DNA of 5,382 bases, taken from positions 1 through 5,382 of the forward strand of contig QIJB01000069.1 of the NCBI GenBank assembly GCA_003231675.1, written 5' to 3'. Shown piece after piece: positions 1 through 4,698 of the stretch. The notes beneath the pieces were generated by a model. It did not search any database. It was not told where the DNA came from and saw only the letters and a program-made list of their open reading frames with translations. Source of the stretch: Candidatus Campbelliibacteriota bacterium. GTDB lineage: Bacteria; Patescibacteriota; Minisyncoccia; UBA9983. A program made the position numbers and the translations under genes. Position 1 is the first letter of the stretch; each line of letters starts with the position of its first letter.

Positions 1-3
1 TTG

Positions 4-75
4 CTCTGGTGGTAGGACTCGAACCTACAACCAACTCCTTAACAGGGAGCTGCTCTGCCATTGAGCTACACCAGA
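4..75 (-). tRNA. tRNA-Asn (anticodon GUU)
   Basis: The minus strand folds into a full cloverleaf of 72 nt. The acceptor stem pairs TCTGGTG with CACCAGA, followed by discriminator G. The D arm is GCTC/GAGC with GG in its loop. The anticodon arm GCTCC/GGAGT has one G-T pair and carries loop CTGTTAA, giving anticodon GTT, which decodes AAC and AAU as asparagine. The variable loop is 5 nt. The T arm is GTAGG/CCTAC with loop TTCGAGT. The first base T and discriminator G match the usual bacterial tRNA-Asn pattern. CCA is not encoded: the bases after the discriminator read CAA, so the tail must be added by nucleotidyltransferase. The gene lies 141 bp downstream of rpoD on the same strand and may have its own promoter at 166-195. 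Confidence 0.96.
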
Positions 76-109
76 ATGAAACAACCTTTGTAAATGTTAA
101 CCGGGCGAC

Positions 110-158
110 TCCTTAATCCACCGCAGACCGATGAACGGCCTCGGCGTGGATAAAAGGA
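110..158 (-). other. Strong hairpin in the leader of the tRNA-Asn transcript
   Basis: On the minus strand TCCTT (158-154) pairs with AAGGA (114-110), and ATCCAC (151-146) pairs with GTGGAT (121-116), separated by a small internal loop. After a partly paired internal loop, GGCCG (140-136) pairs with CGGTC (130-126) around a 5-nt loop, TTCAT. No run of T follows on the minus strand, so it is not a standard terminator for rpoD. It lies between rpoD and tRNA-Asn and begins at about the start site predicted from the promoter at 166-195. It could be a processing or protective structure for the tRNA precursor, or a 3' end structure for the rpoD mRNA. I do not recognise it as a known RNA family. Confidence 0.5.
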
Positions 159-165
159 CCTTTAT

Positions 166-195
166 ATACTAACATCAATAATCACCAAATTTCAA
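166..195 (-). promoter_or_regulatory. Possible sigma-70 promoter for tRNA-Asn
   Basis: On the minus strand TTGAAA (195-190, 5 of 6 matches to the -35 consensus) is followed after 18 nt by TAGTAT (171-166, 4 of 6 to the -10 consensus). Transcription would start near 159, at the foot of the hairpin at 110-158, and run into the tRNA. Such matches are expected by chance in AT-rich DNA, and readthrough from rpoD would serve as well, so the call is tentative. Confidence 0.35.
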
Positions 196-216
196 GTGGA
201 TGTTTTTCGACGACGC

Positions 217-1278
217 CTAATCAAGAGATTCAAGACGGTCTATTTTTTCGTGCTGGCGAATCTTCTCTATGGATTTTGATTCTATCTGTCTGATGCGTTC
301 CCTTGTTACGCCGAATTTCTTGCCCACTTCCTCAAGAGTGTGCTGAATGCCGTCCTCAAGCCCGAATCTCATCGTGAGAATCTTCTGCTCCTTAGGCGAC
401 AAGTCGCGCAAGATGTCTCTGATTTGGTTCGCTAAAAACTCTCTTGCCGCCTGCTGTTCCGGGGAAAGCATTTTTTCCTCTTTTATAAAAGCACTCAGTG
501 TCGAGGCGTCGTTGTCATCCCCTACCGGAAGTTCAAGGGATATGGTATCCTGATTGATTTTTTGAATGTGGTGTATTTTCTCCACGGGAATATTCATCTC
601 AGCGGAGATTTCTTCCGGGAGGGGATCGCGTCCGAGATCTTGAGAAAGGCGTCTTATCACCTGCTTGTATTTTGAAATTGTTTCCACCATATGCACCGGG
701 ATTCTGATGGTACGCGCCTGGTCCGCGATGGCGCGGGTTATTGACTGCCTAATCCACCAAGTGGCGTAAGTTGAAAACTTGTATCCCTTTCTCCAATCAA
801 ATTTTTGCGCCGCCTTGAACAGACCGAAATTCCCCTCCTGTATGAGATCCAGAATAGTTAAGTCCGGGCTTCTGCCTATGTATTTTTTGGCGATGGAAAC
901 GACAAGCCTGAGATTGGCTTTAATCAATTTATTCTTCGCTTCCTCGTCGTCCTCCTCAATGCGTTTCGCCAATTCTCTCTCTTCTTGAGCGTTAATGAGG
1001 GGAATCTTCCCTATTTCTTTAAGATAAATTTGAACGGCGTCGTAAGAAGCTCTGTCCATGGCGTAATCTTCCTTGCCTTTCTTTTTTGAAGATGACTCAA
1101 CCTCCAGCAATTCTTTGCCTTCCAAAACATCAACACCGCCTTCTTGAAGTTGCGCGTAAATGTCATCCAAAAGCAAAACATCCTCCTCAATATGGGGAAA
1201 TTCCTTGAGTATTTCCGCATAAGTGACAAACCCTTTTAAACGCCCCTTGGCAAGAATGCTTTCTATTTTTTCCTTCAC
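217..1278 (-). CDS. rpoD: RNA polymerase primary sigma factor (sigma-70/RpoD)
   Basis: Housekeeping sigma factor that directs RNA polymerase core enzyme to -10/-35 promoters. Counting from the GTG start, residues 3-53 resemble a compact region 1.1 (GFVTYAEIL). Region 1.2 starts near 79 (DAVQIYLKEIGKIPL). Region 2 runs from about 113 to 190 and includes DLIQEGNFGLFKA (144-156) and the promoter-melting and -10 segment YATWWIRQ (171-178). Region 3 starts with DQARTIRIPVHMVETI. Region 4.2 has the helix-turn-helix TLEEVGKKFGVTRERIRQIE near 314-333. The long non-conserved insert of proteobacterial RpoD is absent. The stop is TAG. GTG at 1278-1276 is the first start codon in frame after the TAA at 1332-1330. 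It has no visible Shine-Dalgarno and overlaps the upstream lysine-rich frame as GTGA, so RpoD is probably made by coupled reinitiation or by -1 frameshifting (431 aa). Identity is certain; the N-terminus is not. Confidence 0.97.
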   Translation of the reverse strand: MKEKIESILAKGRLKGFVTYAEILKEFPHIEEDVLLLDDIYAQLQEGGVDVLEGKELLEVESSSKKKGKEDYAMDRASYDAVQIYLKEIGKIPLINAQEERELAKRIEEDDEEAKNKLIKANLRLVVSIAKKYIGRSPDLTILDLIQEGNFGLFKAAQKFDWRKGYKFSTYATWWIRQSITRAIADQARTIRIPVHMVETISKYKQVIRRLSQDLGRDPLPEEISAEMNIPVEKIHHIQKINQDTISLELPVGDDNDASTLSAFIKEEKMLSPEQQAAREFLANQIRDILRDLSPKEQKILTMRFGLEDGIQHTLEEVGKKFGVTRERIRQIESKSIEKIRQHEKIDRLESLD

Positions 1279-1511
1279 GATGTCAGCTTTCGTTTTTTTC
1301 TTTTTAGCGGGTTCGCCTTGATTTCTTTTTTAGGTTTGGCTTGGGCTTTCGTCTTGGATTTGCTCTTGGTTTTGACTTTGCTTTTTGGACTCTCCTTCGC
1401 CACGGTTTTCAACTTCGCGGTCGGCGGTGTCTTCGTGGTTTTCTTTGCTTTGACCTTTTTTCCCTCTGACTTCTTCACAATTTTCTTTTTTGTCTCTTTT
1501 TTCTTTGTCAT
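1275..1511 (-). CDS. Lysine-rich reading frame, probable N-terminal extension of RpoD
   Basis: This 78-codon frame starts with ATG (1511-1509) and ends with TGA (1277-1275). Thirty-two of its 78 residues are lysine; most of the rest are Thr, Ala, Pro, Ser and Val. There is no globular domain. It overlaps the last 60 or so codons of dnaG in another frame and overlaps the rpoD GTG by four bases. Its codons are a mix of AAG/AAA, ACC, GCG and GTC that looks selected rather than accidental. Similar basic tails precede sigma regions 1.1/1.2 in several bacterial sigma factors (the actinobacterial SigA tail is one known example), so I read it as the leader of RpoD, separated by one base. It could instead be a separate small basic protein, or a non-coding by-product of purine-rich dnaG sequence. 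No clear ribosome binding site precedes the ATG. Confidence 0.5.
   Translation of the reverse strand: MTKKKETKKKIVKKSEGKKVKAKKTTKTPPTAKLKTVAKESPKSKVKTKSKSKTKAQAKPKKEIKANPLKRKKRKLTS
1293..1299 (-). promoter_or_regulatory. Candidate -1 frameshift heptamer A AAA AAA
   Basis: The minus strand has an A7 run that the lysine-rich frame reads as AGA AAA AAA CGA, i.e. the slippery form X XXX XXX. A one-base backward slip continues as ACG AAA GCT GAC ATC GTG and enters the rpoD frame with no intervening stop. Without slippage, translation ends five codons later at TGA 1277-1275. An SD-like AAGGCG lies 14 nt upstream (1319-1314), roughly comparable to the stimulatory site of dnaX. I see no strong stem-loop just downstream. 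The same run is also the likeliest place for a one-base sequencing or assembly deletion. Confidence 0.4.
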
Positions 1512-3216
1512 TTTGTTTAAGTTTGTTTAAATCTTTTGTTAGCTTATAAAATTCATCAAGTTGTTTTTTAATATGGTCTTCTTCAGCGCCCGCCTGCTCC
1601 AGCCTGCGGACTTCTTCGGTGATTTCTTCCAGACATCTTTTAATATCCTCGCGTTCAAAATCCAAAGCCAAATTAACCAGTTCTTTTTTTAAATCTTTTG
1701 CCTCATTATAAAATGATTCAGCTTCAAAAGCAAGGTCGTCGCGCTCCGTTTCCGGTCTCAGCACGAATTTCTCGCCAATCCTCGTCATTTCCTCTTTTAA
1801 CAATTTATCCTCAGTATCTTTTTGCCATATCAGAAAACCAAGCAAACGACCCTTAATCATATTGAGGCGCGTCATCTTTCCGTTATCTGTTCGAATTATC
1901 GGCTCTTCCTTTAATTCTTTTTTGGGAGAGGTTGGTTTTATTTTTTTGAGTTCCTCCCAAACAGGTTCTTCTCCGATGGAAAGTTTTTTCGCCGTCTTTT
2001 TGACCCACTCCGCCTTTTCAATCTGGTTTGATAAAATGGCGATATACGGCAAAACGGTCTTTTCAATGTCCTTCCTGTTCTCTAAAACATCAAGATAAAA
2101 ATCTATTATATGTTTGGCTGAATCAAGCGCCTTTTTCCACACTTCTGGGTCCTCTTTGACGGTGTCCGCCGGGTCTTTACCGGAGGGAATCTCCGCTACT
2201 TTGACCTCAAACCCTTCCGCTAACGCTATATCAATACCGCGCTTTGACGCTTGAAATCCTGCATCATCTTTATCAAACGCCATCACCAGAGTATCACAAA
2301 GCCTTTTTATCATTTTTAAATGGCCGTCCGTCAGAGCCGTTCCGGAAACAGCGACGGTGTTCGCGAAGCCCGCCTGATGCGACATTATGACATCCATCTG
2401 CCCCTCCACCAGAATGCAATATCCTTTTTTTCTTATTTCGTTCTTCGCCTTATCAAAACCGTAAAGCAGTTTTGATTTATCGTAAAGGAGTGTTTGGGGC
2501 GTGTTGATGTATTTGGCAACTTCGTTGCCACTTTCAGCTGTCGGCTGTCGACTCTCGTCCGGTTTAAAAATTCTGCCAGAAAAACCAACAATTTGTCCGG
2601 AGGAATTGTTCAACGGAAACATTATCCGCGAACGAAATCTGTCGTAATAAGCTGATGATTGATAGCTGTCGCCTGATGACTTTTTGATAACAAGCCCCGC
2701 CTTTTCCATTTCTTCTCCGGAAAACCCCTTTCTTTTCAAAAAATCATAAAGATTTCTCCATCCATCCGGCGCGAAACCGACCCCGAACGCTTTCGCTGTT
2801 TCTCCTTCCATGCCACGTTCTTTAAGGTAATCAATGACCGCCATATTTTCTTTCAGCCTCGCCTCATAAATTTTTTTTGTCTCCTCAAGCAAACGTGACA
2901 GAGAAACTTGTTCGCTCTTTTGTTTCAAGTTTACCGGAACCAATTCAACGCCCGCTCTGCGCGCCAAAATACGCAAGGCTTCAGGAAAATCAACTCCCTC
3001 AATTTCCATCACGAAAGAGAAAATATCACCTCCGCGATTGCAACCGAAACAATGCCATGACTCCCGGGAGGGAGAAACAAAAAAGGAAGGCGTTTTTTCG
3101 TTGTGGAAAGGACAGGGAGCCTTTAGATTAACACCCGCCCTCTGGAGTTTAAGATAACTTTCCACGACTTCCGCTATCCCGAGTCGGGATTTTATTTGTT
3201 CCACTTGAGAAGACAT
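1330..3216 (-). CDS. dnaG: DNA primase DnaG
   Basis: Synthesises the RNA primers for replication and works with the replicative helicase DnaB. The CHC2 zinc-binding domain holds C35, H38, C56 and C59 (CPFHNEKTPSF, WHCFGCNRGGD). The primase N-terminal catalytic subdomain covers about 115-255 (YYDRFRSRIMFP, then KYINTP). The TOPRIM metal site has E271 in LVEGQMD and D315/D317 in AFDKDDAG. A helical C-terminal region, about 470-566, is where the helicase-interaction domain sits. Residues 567-628 are a charged tail overlapping the lysine-rich frame, so the ancestral protein probably ended near 566. Residues 180-190 and 219-233 look like short insertions made of repeat DNA. Start is ATG at 3216 and stop is TAA. 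There is no Shine-Dalgarno, but an extended -10 box sits just upstream, suggesting leaderless mRNA. It forms a macromolecular-synthesis-type operon with rpoD. Confidence 0.96.
   Translation of the reverse strand: MSSQVEQIKSRLGIAEVVESYLKLQRAGVNLKAPCPFHNEKTPSFFVSPSRESWHCFGCNRGGDIFSFVMEIEGVDFPEALRILARRAGVELVPVNLKQKSEQVSLSRLLEETKKIYEARLKENMAVIDYLKERGMEGETAKAFGVGFAPDGWRNLYDFLKRKGFSGEEMEKAGLVIKKSSGDSYQSSAYYDRFRSRIMFPLNNSSGQIVGFSGRIFKPDESRQPTAESGNEVAKYINTPQTLLYDKSKLLYGFDKAKNEIRKKGYCILVEGQMDVIMSHQAGFANTVAVSGTALTDGHLKMIKRLCDTLVMAFDKDDAGFQASKRGIDIALAEGFEVKVAEIPSGKDPADTVKEDPEVWKKALDSAKHIIDFYLDVLENRKDIEKTVLPYIAILSNQIEKAEWVKKTAKKLSIGEEPVWEELKKIKPTSPKKELKEEPIIRTDNGKMTRLNMIKGRLLGFLIWQKDTEDKLLKEEMTRIGEKFVLRPETERDDLAFEAESFYNEAKDLKKELVNLALDFEREDIKRCLEEITEEVRRLEQAGAEEDHIKKQLDEFYKLTKDLNKLKQNDKEKRDKKENCEEVRGKKGQSKENHEDTADREVENRGEGESKKQSQNQEQIQDESPSQT
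2514..2557 (-). repeat. Hairpin plus CAGCTGTCGGCTGTCG repeat inside dnaG
   Basis: On the plus strand TGGCAAC (2514-2520) and GTTGCCA (2524-2530) form a perfect 7-bp stem around TTC. This is followed at 2536-2550 by AGCTGTCGGCTGTCG, two copies of a GCTGTCG unit. It encodes about 13 residues (SRQPTAESGNEVA) between the conserved GFSGRI and KYINTP segments of the primase, where many DnaG proteins have only a short loop. The reading frame is kept. It looks like a small repeat that entered a surface loop; I recall similar GACAGC/CAGCTG microrepeats scattered through Patescibacteria genomes. Confidence 0.45.
2649..2680 (-). repeat. Second repeat-like insert in dnaG (GCTGATGA / AGCTGTCGCCTGATGA)
   Basis: The plus strand has GCTGATGA at 2651-2658 and the related GCCTGATGA at 2670-2678, with AGCTGTCG between them (2664-2671). 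The GCTGTCG unit is shared with the insert at 2531-2557. It encodes the serine-rich stretch SSGDSYQSSA just before YYDRF, where the family normally has a short turn. It is in frame and probably tolerated as a surface loop. Confidence 0.35.
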
Positions 3217-3479
3217 AAAGAGATTATAACATTTTTACTCGTTTGACGCTTTCTTTGGCAGTTTGCGCGCCATCGCCCAAAAATCCACTGGGATTAAACA
3301 TCAACTTCTTGATTTTGAAAAACAGTCCGCCAAAATTTTCATAACATTAAACTAGGCGCGAGTATCTATGGCTTGATTAATTTTACTCCTTCCATGGACG
3401 GTAATGTGTTCAATTTTGACTCAAAAAACCCTCAGTGGTTATCAAGCCCGGTATGATTAAATTCGCAATAATCTGGGGT
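3217..3479. other. 263-bp gap between manC and dnaG with no intact gene
   Basis: There is no gene with a start codon and recognisable product on either strand. On the minus strand a 40-codon open stretch (3346-3224) reads, in part, FGGLFFKIKKLMFNPSGFLG and ends with TAA inside the dnaG -10 box. A 21-codon open stretch lies upstream in another frame (3431-3366). They look somewhat coding-like and could be debris of a lost gene, but I recognise no family. The right end holds a possible manC terminator and the left end the dnaG promoter. I see no tRNA, SRP RNA or other known RNA motif. Confidence 0.4.
3223..3231 (-). promoter_or_regulatory. Extended -10 promoter of dnaG-rpoD, probably leaderless
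   Basis: The minus strand reads TG T TATAAT (TG at 3231-3230, perfect TATAAT at 3228-3223), an extended -10 element. The -35 region at usual spacing (around 3246-3251, AAGCGT) is poor, which extended -10 promoters tolerate. With the last T of the box at -7, +1 falls at 3216, the A of the dnaG ATG. Together with the lack of any Shine-Dalgarno sequence, this points to a leaderless dnaG transcript that also carries rpoD. Confidence 0.6.
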
Positions 3480-3481
3480 TT
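3423..3481 (-). terminator. Possible rho-independent terminator of manC
   Basis: On the minus strand AAACCC-CAG (3481-3473), beginning within the manC stop codon, can pair with CTG-A-GGGTTT (3435-3426) with one bulged A. Six T (3428-3423) follow. The enclosed loop is long (about 37 nt), with a weak inner ATCA/TGAT hairpin, so the structure is poorer than the rpoC terminator. Confidence 0.35.
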
Positions 3482-4556
3482 AGAGGTATTGTGTCATTTC
3501 AGGATTGCTTTGTAAAAGTTGAACCAATTCTTTAATGTTCTGCGCTCTCTCTTTGCTGCACAACATTATCACATCTTCACTGACTATAACAATCGTATCA
3601 TTGATTCCGACCGTGGATATCAATTGATTGCTTTGCGAAAAAATCAAATTATTATTACTGTCAACCTCAATGTATTTGGCATTTTTAACGATGTTTTTTT
3701 CGCCATCATTCAATATGTCATAAACGGCCTTCCAATTTCCCACATCAATCCAGCCCAAATCCACCGGGGTCAAATATAATTCCTTCGTCTTTTCTAAAAT
3801 CGCGTAATCTATTGAGGTTTGTTCAAATGAATTAAAAACCTTTTTTGTTATTTCGTCTTCTTTTTCGCTATCCAACGAGTTATAAATTGCCATCAATCCC
3901 TTGTGCATTTTCGGCATATGTTTTTTATAAAGATTCAGCATATGATCAACTCGGAAAAATAACATTCCCGGATTCCAGAGGTATTCCGGCTTAGACATAT
4001 AAGATTTGGCGGTATCCGAATCCGGCTTTTCTTTAAATGATTTTACATTGAATATTTCCCGCCCCGAACAAGTTTCTTTAACATCTCCAACTTCAATATA
4101 TCCGTATCCCGTTTCAGGGTATGTCGGTTTTACGCCGGCCATAAAAACGCTCTCTTGGTGGGATTCCAAAAATTTCTCAGCCGTGTTGAACAACTTGGCA
4201 TATTCCTTTTGGTCTTTAATAAAGTGGTCAGACCAAATATTGGTCATAATGGCATCTTTATTTTTCTTCAACAGTTTAACGCAAACGTAACCGATGGCGG
4301 CCGCCGTATCTTTCTTATCCGGTTCCAATATCATATTGACGCAATCTATCTGGTCGGAAATACTCGTTTTTAAATTAATGTTTGTGGAAATATAGATGTT
4401 GCCCTTGCCGACTATTCCGGCAACTCTGTTATAAGTTTTCTGCAATAATGTCTCATTGTCCAGAAAAGGTTTCATCTGCTTTGGAGAATTTTTACGAGAT
4501 AAAGGCCAAAGACGCGTTCCTGATCCTCCGGCAAAAATTACTGAGTATATGCTCAT
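3480..4556 (-). CDS. manC: Mannose-1-phosphate guanylyltransferase (GDP-mannose pyrophosphorylase)
   Basis: Cytoplasmic nucleotidyltransferase that joins mannose-1-phosphate and GTP to give GDP-mannose and pyrophosphate, supplying mannose, fucose or rhamnose-type sugars for surface polysaccharide and glycoprotein synthesis. The N-terminal signature FAGGSGTRLWPLSR (8-21) continues into SPKQMKPF (24-31). Further family motifs are EPDKKDTAAAI (78-88), SDH with metal-ligand D110 (109-111), PETGYGYIE (147-155), FKEKPD (174-179), WNPGM (194-198) and DLGWIDVGNW (266-275). At 358 aa it is the single-domain form, without the phosphomannose isomerase domain of long ManC/AlgA proteins. ATG at 4556 gives the normal N-terminus. 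The only strong Shine-Dalgarno is 36 nt upstream, too far to serve it directly. No other sugar gene is nearby. The gene is more AT-rich than rpoD and dnaG and is flanked by terminators, so it is probably its own transcription unit. Confidence 0.93.
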   Translation of the reverse strand: MSIYSVIFAGGSGTRLWPLSRKNSPKQMKPFLDNETLLQKTYNRVAGIVGKGNIYISTNINLKTSISDQIDCVNMILEPDKKDTAAAIGYVCVKLLKKNKDAIMTNIWSDHFIKDQKEYAKLFNTAEKFLESHQESVFMAGVKPTYPETGYGYIEVGDVKETCSGREIFNVKSFKEKPDSDTAKSYMSKPEYLWNPGMLFFRVDHMLNLYKKHMPKMHKGLMAIYNSLDSEKEDEITKKVFNSFEQTSIDYAILEKTKELYLTPVDLGWIDVGNWKAVYDILNDGEKNIVKNAKYIEVDSNNNLIFSQSNQLISTVGINDTIVIVSEDVIMLCSKERAQNIKELVQLLQSNPEMTQYL

Positions 4557-4563
4557 ATAAAAT

Positions 4564-4592
4564 ATAATATAATAATTTCATATCCGGAACAA
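4564..4592 (-). promoter_or_regulatory. Possible manC promoter abutting the ATG
   Basis: On the minus strand TTGTTC (4592-4587, 3 of 6) is followed after exactly 17 nt by TATTAT (4569-4564, 5 of 6). Predicted +1 is about 4557, next to the manC ATG at 4556, again suggesting a leaderless transcript. The region is very AT-rich, so chance matches are likely. Confidence 0.3.
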
Positions 4593-4600
4593 CCTCCTTT
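4593..4600 (-). promoter_or_regulatory. Strong Shine-Dalgarno AAAGGAGG not positioned for manC
   Basis: The minus strand has AAAGGAGG at 4600-4593, close to a perfect match to the 3' end of 16S rRNA. It is 36 nt from the manC ATG, but an out-of-frame ATG (4581-4579) lies 11 nt from it. That ATG opens a 29-codon frame ending at 4492, overlapping the start of manC. The short product (MKLLYYILYE...) resembles nothing I know, so I do not list it as a gene. It may be a regulatory upstream frame or an unused site. Confidence 0.4.
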
Positions 4601-4634
4601 GAGATTTTATGTCCGATTTTTTATTAAAAATGAC

Positions 4635-4674
4635 AAAAAACATCAAGGCTCACCGGAGTGGTAAGCCTTGATGT
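4635..4674 (-). terminator. Rho-independent terminator of rpoC
   Basis: ACATCAAGGCT (4640-4650) and AGCCTTGATGT (4664-4674) are a perfect 11-bp inverted repeat, extended by ACC/GGT after one mismatch around a 5-nt loop. On the minus strand the stem runs into six T (4640-4635). It lies 24 bp after the rpoC stop and separates rpoC from manC. Confidence 0.92.
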
Positions 4675-4698
4675 CCGATGTCGGTTAATTGTCTTCCT

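Noticed and set aside
110..158. Hairpin as a rho-independent terminator of rpoD
   Set aside because: No T run follows the stem on the minus strand, and the tRNA lies downstream on the same strand.
1275..1277. TGA ending the lysine-rich frame as a recoded glycine codon (Gracilibacteria-type code)
   Set aside because: TGA is in a different frame from rpoD, so recoding would not join the two. The genes contain no internal in-frame TGA and use normal GGN glycine codons.
1276..1332. dnaG and rpoD are in the same reading frame, separated by TAA at 1332-1330 and 17 codons; possible readthrough fusion DnaG-RpoD
   Set aside because: There is no readthrough context, and a primase-sigma fusion makes no known sense. 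The same phase has a one-in-three chance of arising, and the overlapping lysine-rich frame explains the region better.
3380..3405. GGAAGGAG on the minus strand as an SRP RNA core or a start-site SD
   Set aside because: The surrounding bases do not form the SRP hairpin, and no start codon follows at usable distance.
3319..3456. 45-codon plus-strand open stretch in the manC-dnaG gap
   Set aside because: It has no start codon near its beginning, no ribosome binding site and no known family. It overlaps equally coding-like minus-strand stretches.
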